A DNA stretch of 64,000 nt from Lacrimispora defluvii. GTDB lineage: Bacteria; Bacillota; Clostridia; Lachnospirales; Lachnospiraceae. Position 1 is the stretch's first letter. Every line of letters begins with the position of its first letter. The position numbers and the translations under genes were made by a program. A model generated the notes under the pieces. That model had not been told where the DNA came from and searched no databases. It saw only the letters and a list, made by a program, of their open reading frames with translations. Below are positions 32,550 to 44,000 of this stretch, in pieces. The stretch is taken from assembly GCA_013036995.1 (NCBI GenBank), contig JAAOXG010000010.1, forward strand, positions 1 through 64,000, written 5' to 3'.

Positions 32550-33023
32550 ATGAAGAAATCAATGAAATCAATCACCTCTCTTTTAACAACCGCTATGCTT
32601 ATCACAGGAACAGTAGCCATTCCAGCCCAGGCAGCAACAACAGCAGTAAATCCGACTAAAGCAGCAGCAACAACACAGGCAGGCACAGCAGCAAAGACAA
32701 CGGAAGCAGCCAAGACAACAGAAGCAGCAAAAACAACAGAGGCAGCAAAAGCTGATTCAGCAAAGGCAGCAGCTGTAAAAACAGATAAGAAAGCCGTTAC
32801 AAAAAAGGCAGCTAAAGTAAAGAAACATAAAAAAGCAGCTGCAAAGAAAACCAGCAAGGCTAAAACACATAAAAAAGCAGCTGCAAAAAAGACAAAAGCA
32901 GTGAAAAAACAGAAAAAAGCAGCAAAGGTTAATAGCACAGCAGCAAAGGCAGCAACTAAAAAAACTGCAGCAACTACTAAAGCAGCAGCTACAACAAAAA
33001 CAGCAGCAACTACAAAAAAATAA
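32550..33023 (+). CDS. Secreted Ala/Lys/Thr-rich, histone H1-like protein
   Basis: The 157-residue protein has a signal peptide (MKKSMKSITSLLTTAMLITG...AIPAQA), and the mature part is of very low complexity. It starts with Thr/Ala repeats (KTTEAA three times, about residues 50-67), continues with Lys/Ala blocks (KKHKKAAAKKTSKAKTHKKAAAKK), and ends in AATTKAAATTKTAATTKK. The mature protein would be strongly basic and unfolded, like a histone H1 tail. Binding to teichoic acids, DNA or other polyanions outside the cell is a reasonable inference. No function is known to me. ATG 32550 follows AAAGGAG. The promoter carries a tandem response-regulator box. Confidence 0.75.
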   Translation: MKKSMKSITSLLTTAMLITGTVAIPAQAATTAVNPTKAAATTQAGTAAKTTEAAKTTEAAKTTEAAKADSAKAAAVKTDKKAVTKKAAKVKKHKKAAAKKTSKAKTHKKAAAKKTKAVKKQKKAAKVNSTAAKAATKKTAATTKAAATTKTAATTKK

Positions 33024-33105
33024 TACATAGGAATATATAAAACTGCAGTGTAACTAATTCAGATAAATTTAAAACAATTGAAGTTCTTTTCCAAAATTAT
33101 TTATC

Positions 33106-33134
33106 TTGCTAAATTCATTCTTTTGTATTATACT
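33106..33134 (+). promoter_or_regulatory. Promoter of the beta-glucoside operon
   Basis: TTGCTA and TATACT are spaced by 17 bases, just upstream of the RAT element. Confidence 0.65.
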
Positions 33135-33144
33135 ATGGTCAAAT

Positions 33145-33232
33145 GGATGGTGATTGCATTTGCAAGCTATACCTGTTTATTATGTTATTGTGGCATTTAT
33201 TGCCCATAATACATGGTAAACAGGTTTTTTTT
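33145..33232 (+). promoter_or_regulatory. RAT antiterminator overlapping an intrinsic terminator
   Basis: The RAT (33145-33173) begins GGATGGTGATTGCATTTGCA and is close to the LicT/BglG target of Bacillus operons. Its 3' end shares ACCTG with the following terminator stem (ACCTGTTTA pairs with TAAACAGGT, 33171-33225), which ends in eight T. Antiterminator protein bound to RAT would exclude the terminator. Confidence 0.85.
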
Positions 33233-33285
33233 CGCCAAAAACAGGAACTTGAGGATCGTTATTACAGTGGACAGGGGTGAGAAGC

Positions 33286-34128
33286 ATGATCATTTACAAA
33301 ATTTTTAATAACAACGCAGTCGTTATCAGAGATGAAAACGGGGTGGAGAAGGTTGTTATGGGCTGCGGTCTTGCATTTAAAAAGAAGAATGGAGATGAGC
33401 TTGATGAAAGCAAAATCGATAAGATCTTTGTTTTGTCTGATCCCTTAATTAACAACCGGTTTCAGGAGCTGGTAGCCAACATTCCCATCGGCTATGTGGA
33501 GCTGGGAGAAGAGATGATTGAATATGCTTCAAAGGTATTAGAGGCAGACTTAAATGATACCATTCATTTATCTTTAATCGATCACATTTATTCTGCCGTG
33601 AAACGGTTCCAGGAAGGAATCACAATAAAAAACGCTATTTTATGGGATATAAAGAAGTTTTACAAGAAAGAATTTGAGATTGGTTTAAAGGCTTTGGATA
33701 TGATAGAAAAACGTTTTTCAATCCGCCTGCCGGAAGATGAAGCGGGATTTATCGCCATTCATTTTGTGGAAGCTGTTACGAAAAAAGGCTCCGAAGAGAT
33801 TCATCAGGTTGCCGAACTGATCTCAGAGATCACCAATATCGTTTCCTATAATTTTCACTTGTTTTTTAAAGAAGACTCATTATATTATTACCGTTTTATC
33901 ACTCACTTAAAGTTTTTTGCCCAGAGACTTCTGGAGGGAAAAACCTATCTTGATGATGAGCAGGATGATCTGCTGCTGATCATTAAGAAAAAATATGTGA
34001 ATGCCTATGAGTGTGCAGAAAAGATTTGTGAGTTTCTCAGAAAGAAATATAACTACCAGGTATCCAATGATGAAAAACTGTATTTAACGCTTCACATTGA
34101 ACGAGTTGTTTATAAGACTGTTTTATGA
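33286..34128 (+). CDS. licT: BglG/LicT-family transcription antiterminator
   Basis: The 280-residue protein has an N-terminal RNA-binding CAT domain (MIIYKIFNNNAVVIRDENGVEKVVMGCGLAFKKKNGD), then two PTS-regulation domains (about 65-170 and 172-280) with conserved His residues, for example in LSLIDHIY, IAIHFVEA and LTLHIER. Phosphorylation of these by HPr and EIIB switches RNA binding. It acts on the RAT in its own leader, so it turns on itself and bglP-bglA when beta-glucosides are present. The ATG at 33286 is behind AGGGGTGAG. Confidence 0.93.
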   Translation: MIIYKIFNNNAVVIRDENGVEKVVMGCGLAFKKKNGDELDESKIDKIFVLSDPLINNRFQELVANIPIGYVELGEEMIEYASKVLEADLNDTIHLSLIDHIYSAVKRFQEGITIKNAILWDIKKFYKKEFEIGLKALDMIEKRFSIRLPEDEAGFIAIHFVEAVTKKGSEEIHQVAELISEITNIVSYNFHLFFKEDSLYYYRFITHLKFFAQRLLEGKTYLDDEQDDLLLIIKKKYVNAYECAEKICEFLRKKYNYQVSNDEKLYLTLHIERVVYKTVL

Positions 34129-34173
34129 CAAGATGGTTACATTAGGTTGGCTAAACTTTCATATTTCAAATAA

Positions 34174-37491
<3,318 letters not shown>

Positions 37492-37492
37492 T

Positions 37493-37538
37493 AACAGGGA
37501 CATGCCGGAGTTGTTTTTCTTCCGGTATGTCCCTGTTT
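37493..37538 (+). terminator. Terminator of the bgl operon
   Basis: AACAGGGACATGCCGGA and TCCGGTATGTCCCTGTT pair along 17 positions with one wobble, followed by T-run. Confidence 0.88.
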
Positions 37539-37550
37539 TGTAATATACTA

Positions 37551-37605
37551 TTGACAGAGATTCAAGACGGGAGTAATATCTATTTAGAAAAACATCTAAA
37601 TAGAT
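37551..37605 (+). promoter_or_regulatory. Promoter and operator of the sdpR-sdpI-like pair
   Basis: TTGACA (37551-37556) and TAATAT (37574-37579) are spaced by 17 bases. A perfect 11-bp inverted repeat, ATCTATTTAGA-N6-TCTAAATAGAT (37578-37605), overlaps the end of the -10 box, which suits autorepression by the ArsR-type product. Confidence 0.75.
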
Positions 37606-37617
37606 AGGAGGATCATA

Positions 37618-37899
37618 TTGGGATTTCCAGATACGTTTAAGGCTCTCTCAGATCCCGTCAGGCGGGAGATTCTAATGATGCTGAGAAGCGGCCGTTTATC
37701 AGCGGGACAGATTGCAGAAAAATTTGATATGACAAATGCCACCATCTCATACCACCTCACTCAGTTGAAAAAGGCGGATCTGGTATTTGAATCAAAGCAC
37801 AAAAATTTTGTTTATTATGAACTGAATACATCTGTTTTTGAGGAGCTTATGCTTTGGCTGTCTCAATTTAAGGGAAAGGATAAGAATGATGAAGAATAA
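37618..37899 (+). CDS. SdpR-like ArsR-family autorepressor
   Basis: A 93-residue winged-helix protein (FKALSDPVRREILMMLRSGRLSAGQIAEKFDMTNATISYHLTQLKKADLV). It is of the SdpR type, which represses its own operon and is titrated to the membrane by SdpI. It starts at TTG, with AGGAGG at proper spacing and no alternative in frame. Its last 14 bases overlap the membrane-protein gene. No metal-binding cysteine is present. Confidence 0.88.
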   Translation: MGFPDTFKALSDPVRREILMMLRSGRLSAGQIAEKFDMTNATISYHLTQLKKADLVFESKHKNFVYYELNTSVFEELMLWLSQFKGKDKNDEE

Positions 37900-38551
37900 A
37901 AGAACAATTATTATAACCTCTGTTTTGTGCATGCTTCCGGAGATCCTCTCTGTAATCCTCTATAAAAGGCTTCCGGAGCAAATCGCGGTACATTGGAACA
38001 GTGCAGGTGAAATTAACGGATATCTTCCAAAAGCCATGGCTGCATTTGGAATGCCATTTGTATTTCTGCTGCTCAACATCTTAGCAAGCATTCGTCTGCT
38101 TTATGATCCCAAATGGAGGGGGCAGTCCAGGGCGCTCCGGGTAATTGGAATCTGGATGGTACCTCTTATTTCCCTGATCATGATACCCGCCACGCTGCTT
38201 ATGTCACTTGGTGTTAAATTTCCAATCATGTCATTCTCCTTCTATTTAACAGGTATTGTGCTTATTATAACTGGAAACTACTTACCGAAGAGCAGAAGAA
38301 ACTACGTAATGGGAGTAAGGCTTCCATGGACATTAGATAATCCGGATAACTGGAATAAAACTAACCGCCTGGCCGGTCATATGATGGTGGCCGGAGGTTT
38401 TCTCCTCCTGGTAAGCGGATACCTGCATCTGACTGCTGCTTTCCATGGAGTCTCTGTCATTGTTTTTATAGTGGTTCTAATCGTTGTTATTCCTTCTTTT
38501 TATTCCTTTGCCCTATATAAAAAAGGGCAGGATACAGGTGGTAAAATATAA
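37886..38551 (+). CDS. SdpI-family membrane protein
   Basis: The 221-residue protein has about six membrane helices and the family motifs LPEQIAVHWNSAGEINGYLPK (DUF1648) and YLPKSRRNYVMGVRLPWTLDNPDNWNKTNRLAG (SdpI). In Bacillus SdpI gives immunity to the SdpC toxin and sequesters SdpR. No toxin gene is seen here, so it may be a stand-alone immunity or signal protein. It starts within the end of the regulator gene. Confidence 0.9.
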   Translation: MMKNKRTIIITSVLCMLPEILSVILYKRLPEQIAVHWNSAGEINGYLPKAMAAFGMPFVFLLLNILASIRLLYDPKWRGQSRALRVIGIWMVPLISLIMIPATLLMSLGVKFPIMSFSFYLTGIVLIITGNYLPKSRRNYVMGVRLPWTLDNPDNWNKTNRLAGHMMVAGGFLLLVSGYLHLTAAFHGVSVIVFIVVLIVVIPSFYSFALYKKGQDTGGKI

Positions 38552-38581
38552 GCTGTTTTAAATATAAAAGAATAGTCAGTC

Positions 38582-38627
38582 AGCCGCATGGCTTTTGTAT
38601 TGTATTACAGAAGTCATGCGGTTTTTA
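38582..38627 (+). terminator. Terminator of sdpI-like gene
   Basis: AGCCGCATG-GCTT pairs with AAG-TCATGCGGTT around a 16-base loop and is followed by T-run. Confidence 0.75.
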
Positions 38628-38777
38628 CGTTCAAATGGAGCTCTCGGAATTTCTTTGTGTAAACAGAGGTGCGCTTACAAGAGAGCTGAATCTGATTGGT
38701 CAGAAGGGCTGATCGATTTTGACAGAAACACATTTAAAATTATAAAAAATCAAAAAAATTAAAATTGATTGTGTTGT

Positions 38778-38791
38778 GTTGTAATAACAAC
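38778..38791. promoter_or_regulatory. Palindrome GTTGT-N4-ACAAC upstream of hcp
   Basis: A perfect 14-bp palindrome about 118 bases from the hcp start. Its TTGT...ACAA form recalls Rex and Crp/FNR-type sites that control hcp in other bacteria. Confidence 0.4.
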
Positions 38792-38908
38792 CGACATAAA
38801 TCAGGTTCGATGATATTCTTAATGAGCAACAGGGAAATAACACAAATATGAAACGCGCACAAACTCCCAAATGGGGTGTGTATAAATTTACTTTAGGAGG
38901 TAAGGAAT

Positions 38909-40540
38909 ATGAGCATGTTTTGCTATCAGTGTCAGGAGACAGCAAAGAACACAGGATGTACAGTGAAAGGGGTATGCGGCAAGACAGAAGAGGTTGCCAA
39001 GCTGCAGGATCTGCTTATCTATGCAGTAAAAGGAATCTCTGAAGTCGTTGTAAAGACAGGAACAAACGCAGCTGATATCGCTGAAATTAATCATGAGGTG
39101 GTAAAGAGCCTTTTTATTACCATTACCAATGCAAACTTCGATGCAGCAGCAATTGAAGCACAGATTTTAAAGGTACTTGGCTTAAGAGATGAGCTGGCAT
39201 CTGAAAAAGGTTATACAGGCAACAGTGATGCAGCAACTTTCCATGTAACAACCAGAGAAGCTATGCTTGACAAGGCTGCTACAGTTGGCGTTCTTTCCAC
39301 AGAAAATGAGGATGTACGTTCTTTAAGAGAGCTTATCATTTACGGAATTAAAGGTATGGCTGCTTATGTAGAGCATGCAATTAACCTTGGCAAAGAAAAC
39401 ACTGACGTCTATGGATTTATGTACAAAGGTCTGGCAGCCACCCTTGACAATACTCTTTCTGCAGATGATCTGGTGGCTTTAACCTTACAGACAGGTGAAG
39501 TTGGCGTAACAGCCATGGCTCTTCTTGATGAAGCCAACACTTCCCGTTACGGCAATCCGGAGATCACTTCCGTTAACATCGGTGTAAGAAAGAACCCGGC
39601 TATCTTAATTTCAGGTCATGATTTAGCAGATATGGAACAGCTTTTAGAGCAGACTGCCGGAACAGGCGTAGACGTTTATACCCACGGCGAGATGCTTCCA
39701 GCTCATTATTACCCCGCATTTAAGAAATATGATCATTTCGCAGGAAACTACGGAAATGCATGGTGGAAACAGTTAGAAGAGTTTGAATCCTTCCATGGCC
39801 CGGTTCTCTTTACAACCAACTGTATCGTTCCTCCAAGAACTCCTGAAGCAGCAGCTAAGATCTTCACCACAGGCGCTACTGGTTTCCCGGGATGTACACA
39901 TATTGAAGCAGATGAGAACGGAAAGAAAGATTTCTCAGCCATCATCGAGCTTGCAAAGACACTTCCAAGTCCGGAAGAAATTGAAACTGGTTCCATCGTA
40001 GGCGGTTTCGCACATAATCAGGTATTTGCACTGGCTGATCAGGTGGTTGATGCTGTAAAATCCGGCGCCATCAAGAAATTCTTTGTAATGGCAGGCTGCG
40101 ACGGCAGAGCAAAATCAAGAAACTACTATACAGAGTTTGCAGAGAAGCTTCCAAAGGATACTGTAATCCTGACAGCAGGCTGTGCAAAATATAAATACAA
40201 TAAGCTGAATTTAGGCGATATCAATGGTATCCCCAGAGTCCTTGATGCAGGTCAGTGTAACGATTCCTATTCTCTTGCAGTCATTGCAATGAAGTTAAAG
40301 GAAATCTTCGGTCTGGCTGATATCAATGAGCTTCCGATCGCTTACAACATCGCCTGGTATGAGCAGAAAGCAGTTATCGTGCTTCTTGCACTCCTTCACC
40401 TTGGCGTAAAGAACATTCACTTAGGACCGACATTACCAGGATTTTTATCTCCTAATGTTGCAAAGGTGCTTGTAGATACCTTTGGTATTGCAGGAATCGG
40501 TGAAGTGGATGATGATATCGCATTATTCATGAATGCATAA
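38909..40540 (+). CDS. hcp: Hybrid cluster protein (hydroxylamine reductase)
   Basis: The 543-residue protein carries a 4Fe cluster on N-terminal cysteines (C5, C8, C17, C23 in [19 protein letters not shown]) and the hybrid Fe-S-O cluster ligands in later Cys/His/Glu blocks ([49 protein letters not shown]). It reduces NO or hydroxylamine and protects anaerobes against nitrosative stress. It is monocistronic: an AGGAGG site precedes the start and a strong terminator follows. No hcr reductase is adjacent, as is usual in Clostridia. Confidence 0.95.
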   Translation: MSMFCYQCQETAKNTGCTVKGVCGKTEEVAKLQDLLIYAVKGISEVVVKTGTNAADIAEINHEVVKSLFITITNANFDAAAIEAQILKVLGLRDELASEKGYTGNSDAATFHVTTREAMLDKAATVGVLSTENEDVRSLRELIIYGIKGMAAYVEHAINLGKENTDVYGFMYKGLAATLDNTLSADDLVALTLQTGEVGVTAMALLDEANTSRYGNPEITSVNIGVRKNPAILISGHDLADMEQLLEQTAGTGVDVYTHGEMLPAHYYPAFKKYDHFAGNYGNAWWKQLEEFESFHGPVLFTTNCIVPPRTPEAAAKIFTTGATGFPGCTHIEADENGKKDFSAIIELAKTLPSPEEIETGSIVGGFAHNQVFALADQVVDAVKSGAIKKFFVMAGCDGRAKSRNYYTEFAEKLPKDTVILTAGCAKYKYNKLNLGDINGIPRVLDAGQCNDSYSLAVIAMKLKEIFGLADINELPIAYNIAWYEQKAVIVLLALLHLGVKNIHLGPTLPGFLSPNVAKVLVDTFGIAGIGEVDDDIALFMNA

Positions 40541-40551
40541 TTAAAATTATT

Positions 40552-40604
40552 AAAAAAGTCCATCGGACCGTTGCTTTTTGCAGCGGGCCGGTGGACTTTT
40601 TTTT
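40552..40604 (+). terminator. Terminator of hcp
   Basis: AAAAAAGTCCA-CGG-CCG pairs with CGG/CCGG-TGGACTTTTTT in a long imperfect stem with eight T. Confidence 0.85.
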
Positions 40605-40783
40605 CCTGAAATACCCGGTTTAAGCATGGTTCCATATTTTACCAGTACCATCAATGTTAACAACAAGGCATAGGAAAACGAAAATCTTTAATAGAATGGT
40701 TATCTAATGCATTCTGTCGGAAAAAGTAAATGATTGTAAAAAGTGCACAAAATATATGGTGTAAATTTATGAAAATTCACATC

Positions 40784-40835
40784 TTGAATAATGGCTGGAT
40801 GTAAAGTAATATTAGTATAAATTAAATTAATTAAT
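40784..40835 (+). promoter_or_regulatory. Promoter and AT-rich putative operator of the isomerase-transporter operon
   Basis: TTGAAT (40784-40789) and TAATAT (40807-40812) are spaced by 17 bases. ATTAAATTAATTAAT (40821-40835) begins nine bases past the -10 box. Seventeen bases (40818-40834) are identical to the sequence just behind the -10 box of the second sulfatase gene (56278-56294), in the same relative position. Confidence 0.6.
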
Positions 40836-40866
40836 TAATTGCTTTTACATTTATTCGAGGTGAATT

Positions 40867-42201
40867 ATGAAAGAAATAAGTATGGAGTTAATAGACGGTT
40901 CCTCATGGCTGTCGCCGGAGGAAATTGCCAGTGGTGTGGAAGAATATGCCTCTTACCTTGAAGAAGTAAAGTATGGGGAAGAACAGTATGAAGAAAATCT
41001 TGGCTGGCTTGATGTAGAGGAGTGGGCTGGAGAAAAGTGGATCACGTATTACCAGAAATTAGCAGCAGATGTCAGGAAGAATGCAGATGTATTCGTAGTC
41101 ATTGGTATCGGCGGATCCAATCAGGCAGCACGTGCAGTGGTGGATGCCATAGGAGAGACAGGCCCGGTTACCATTGTCTGGGCAGGGAACAGCATTTCCG
41201 CAGACAGCATACGAAGCGTTTTGCAGGAATTAAAAGGAAAGAGTGTATACATAAACGTAATTGCAAAAAATTTCGAAACACTGGAACCTGGCATCGGATT
41301 CCGTGCTCTGCGCAGTTTCATGAAAAAAGAATACGGTGAAGAATATGTAAAACGGGTGATCTGTACTGGCTCAGAGGGAAGTCATCTGGAAAAGCTCTGT
41401 AAGGTGAACGGATTTCATTTCCTTCCGTTTCCTGCTAACATCGGAGGGCGCTTTACGGCTCTTTCCCCGGTAGGGCTATTCCCCATGGCTGTGGCAGGAA
41501 TTGATATTAGTGCAATTGCCAAAGGTGCTCAGCTCATGCGTCAGCGTCTTCTTAAGGAAAGCGCCTCTGAAAGTATGGCTCTGGAATATGCGGTTATAAG
41601 AAATCTGCTCTACCAAAAGGGGTTCAGCATGGAGATGCTTTCTTATTTCGAACCGCGTTATTTCCGCTTTGCAAAGTGGTGGATGCAGCTGTTTGGTGAA
41701 AGCGAAGGAAAAGACAACAAAGGCTTATATCCTCTGTTTGGAAACTTTTCTGAGGATTTGCATTCCATCGGTCAGTTTTTACAGGATGGATCCAATGTGA
41801 TTTTTGAAACATTCCTGGATGTTCAGGATACTGGAGCATCTTATATTCTGCACAATGATAATGTGGATGATCTGTTTGATTATTTAGACGGTAAGGATTT
41901 TGATGAAATAAACCGGGCAGCATTTGAGGCAACAATTACAGCTCACAGTAAAAAGTTCCCGTGTATGAAAATAAGCGTTCCTGCAGTAGATGAGGAGACG
42001 TTTGGCCAGCTGTTTTATTTCTTCGAGTTTGTATGTTATTTGTCAGCAAAGATTCTTGGGGTTAACCCGTTTGACCAGCCAGGCGTGGAAGCGTATAAAC
42101 AGTATATGTTTCAGGCCCTGGGAAAAAATGAAAATAAGATTCAGGCAAACGGTTATGGGGCGGCTGTCGGTGACAGAAGAGCCAATGGTATCTCTTTTTA
42201 A
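40867..42201 (+). CDS. Glucose-6-phosphate isomerase homologue (catabolic paralogue)
   Basis: The 444-residue protein belongs to the PGI family: IGIGGSNQAARAV (sugar-phosphate loop), GSEGSH (SIS motif 2), NIGGRFTALSPVG (the family signature GGRFSVLTPVG with changes) and a late Lys/Gln region. PGI interconverts glucose-6-P and fructose-6-P. It is the first gene of an operon with an Opp-type ABC importer (59 bases to the binding protein gene), which is unusual for the housekeeping enzyme, so I take it as a pathway-specific paralogue; an altered sugar phosphate as substrate is possible. The AT-rich motif in its promoter is shared with other units of the locus. Confidence 0.85.
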   Translation: MKEISMELIDGSSWLSPEEIASGVEEYASYLEEVKYGEEQYEENLGWLDVEEWAGEKWITYYQKLAADVRKNADVFVVIGIGGSNQAARAVVDAIGETGPVTIVWAGNSISADSIRSVLQELKGKSVYINVIAKNFETLEPGIGFRALRSFMKKEYGEEYVKRVICTGSEGSHLEKLCKVNGFHFLPFPANIGGRFTALSPVGLFPMAVAGIDISAIAKGAQLMRQRLLKESASESMALEYAVIRNLLYQKGFSMEMLSYFEPRYFRFAKWWMQLFGESEGKDNKGLYPLFGNFSEDLHSIGQFLQDGSNVIFETFLDVQDTGASYILHNDNVDDLFDYLDGKDFDEINRAAFEATITAHSKKFPCMKISVPAVDEETFGQLFYFFEFVCYLSAKILGVNPFDQPGVEAYKQYMFQALGKNENKIQANGYGAAVGDRRANGISF

Positions 42202-42259
42202 TATCAGGTGCATGAAAAACACTTGAAATAATAAGGCATCAGAGAAGGAGGAATTTTTT

Positions 42260-43900
42260 ATGAAAAAAGGTTTTAAGAAAATTTGTTCGCTTGCCCTGGC
42301 TATGGTAATGACAGCTTCTACGCTGGCAGGCTGCGGCGGTTCTAAGTCAGAAACGTCTGGAAGCAGTGCAGGCAACAGTGCCGCATCTGAAAGTTCAACA
42401 GCAGCTACTGGGGGTACTCAGGCAGCAGCCACAGGCGGCGATGGTGTATTGGATATTGGTTATAATCAGATGGTGGAAAGCTTAACACCATTCAGGGGTA
42501 ATACCTTAAGAAATGCTCCGTTTATGACCCAGTTGTATGAATCTCTGGCGGTTGTAAATGAAATCCGGGAAATGGAACCACTGGTAGCAAAATCATGGAA
42601 AACAGACGATGATGGATTTACATATAATATTGAAATCTGGGACAGAGTAAGCGATTCCGCAGGAAATAAAATCGATGCATCTGATATTGTCTGGTTTATG
42701 CAGGAATCCATGAAACGGGCATTAAAGCCTGTATTTGCAAAGGTTGAAAGTGTGGAGCAGACTGGCGACTATACATTGACAGTTAAGATGAAATCCAATA
42801 TTGTGGGTACATTTGAGTCTCTTTTAAGAGATACCTACGCAATCTCTAAAAAAGCATTTGAAGCCAGCCCGGATGAATTTGGTGCATCACTGGTTTCCAC
42901 ATCACCTTACATGATTACGGAATATACAGCAAATTCCAAATTGTCCTTTGAAAAGAGAAGTGATTATTGGCAGGATGAAGCAAATATGCCAAAATGTGTA
43001 CGTCCTTCTGTTAAGAAGCTCAGCTATCACTGTATTACAGAATCTTCCCAGATGGCAATTGCTTTGGAAACCGGTATTGTAGACATGGTAATTTCTCTTG
43101 ATCCTTCTTCTGTAAAACAATTTGCAGACAACAAGGATTACACAGTTGAACTGGCAGATGGTTCTCAGGGATATCAGATGTTTTTCTCCGGCGCAGACAC
43201 CAGTGTAGTTGCAAATAATGTGAAACTGCGTCAGGCAATCTGCTACAGCATTGATGAGAATGGTCTGATCACTGGTCTTCTTCAGGGCTATGGAACACCT
43301 ATGTATGATGTCTGCCCGCCGATGTTTAACGGATTTAACCAGAAGTGGATGGAAGAAGATTATTACAATTACAATGTTGACAAGGCAAAACAGCTGCTTG
43401 CAGATTCCGGCTATAACGGTGAACCAATCAGCATCCTTACAACCAGTAACACATTGTCCCAGAGAATGGCGCAGATGCTCCAGAGCTATTTAATGGCAAT
43501 CGGCATCAAGGTTGAATTAAAGATTGTAGATATGGCTTTATTTACTTCTATCCGTCTCGATGGTACTCAGTATGACATCGTGCTTAATACAATCGGAGGA
43601 ACATACTTAAGTGACCACTGGTCTATCCGGTATGACCCTGCTGCTTATAAAACCGGAGATGCAACAAGCCGTCATGACAATACTCTGGCAGAACTTTTAT
43701 ATAAAGCCTGGACACCAAGCGGCTATACAGAGGAAAACATTGATGCAGTTCATAAGTATATCAAGGATAATGCAATTGCGTATGGAATGTTTAATCCCCA
43801 GACAATTGTAGTAATAAGAAAAGATGCAGGTTTAGAAAAAGAAGTACTTGAGTACCAGGGTTATATTGCTCCGGCATCCAGTACATTTACCAATTACTAA
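42260..43900 (+). CDS. Extracellular solute-binding lipoprotein, family 5 (Opp/Dpp type)
   Basis: A 546-residue binding protein with a lipoprotein signal (lipobox LAGC, Cys25), a Ser/Ala/Thr linker of about 40 residues, and the SBP-bac-5 fold (DGVLDIGYNQMVESLTPFRGN, SDIVWFMQESMKR, NNVKLRQAICYSIDENGLITGLLQGYGTPMYDVCPP). The family takes up peptides, nickel and, in Clostridia and Thermotogae, oligosaccharides and glycosides. The company of a glycosidase and sulfatases favours a sugar ligand. RBS GAAGGAGG. Confidence 0.92.
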   Translation: MKKGFKKICSLALAMVMTASTLAGCGGSKSETSGSSAGNSAASESSTAATGGTQAAATGGDGVLDIGYNQMVESLTPFRGNTLRNAPFMTQLYESLAVVNEIREMEPLVAKSWKTDDDGFTYNIEIWDRVSDSAGNKIDASDIVWFMQESMKRALKPVFAKVESVEQTGDYTLTVKMKSNIVGTFESLLRDTYAISKKAFEASPDEFGASLVSTSPYMITEYTANSKLSFEKRSDYWQDEANMPKCVRPSVKKLSYHCITESSQMAIALETGIVDMVISLDPSSVKQFADNKDYTVELADGSQGYQMFFSGADTSVVANNVKLRQAICYSIDENGLITGLLQGYGTPMYDVCPPMFNGFNQKWMEEDYYNYNVDKAKQLLADSGYNGEPISILTTSNTLSQRMAQMLQSYLMAIGIKVELKIVDMALFTSIRLDGTQYDIVLNTIGGTYLSDHWSIRYDPAAYKTGDATSRHDNTLAELLYKAWTPSGYTEENIDAVHKYIKDNAIAYGMFNPQTIVVIRKDAGLEKEVLEYQGYIAPASSTFTNY

Positions 43901-44000
43901 AAATATCAGAAGCAGAACAGTTTTATACTAATTCTAAGCTGAGGTGCGCAGAGAAGCACAACAAGGCTGCGCACCAGTCAGCTTCAATGGAGAATAATAT

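Larger units (their letters stand above)
38552..38908. other. Intergenic region upstream of hcp
   Basis: The 357 bases hold the terminator of the SdpI gene (38582-38627) and a palindrome (38778-38791). I see no gene. A promoter for hcp should lie downstream of 38791, but no strong -35/-10 pair could be fixed. Confidence 0.5.
40541..40866. other. Intergenic region between hcp and the sulfatase/aldolase locus
   Basis: It holds the hcp terminator (40552-40604) and, at the far end, the promoter and AT-rich motif of the isomerase-transporter operon (40784-40835). The 180 bases between them show no gene or clear structure. Confidence 0.5.

Noticed and set aside
32378-33028. Long minus-strand reading frame of 216 codons, rich in Ala, Val and Phe
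   Set aside because: It lies exactly opposite the Ala/Lys/Thr-rich secreted protein gene; the composition is the mirror of GCA/AAA/ACA codons, and the plus-strand gene has a signal peptide, ribosome site and promoter.
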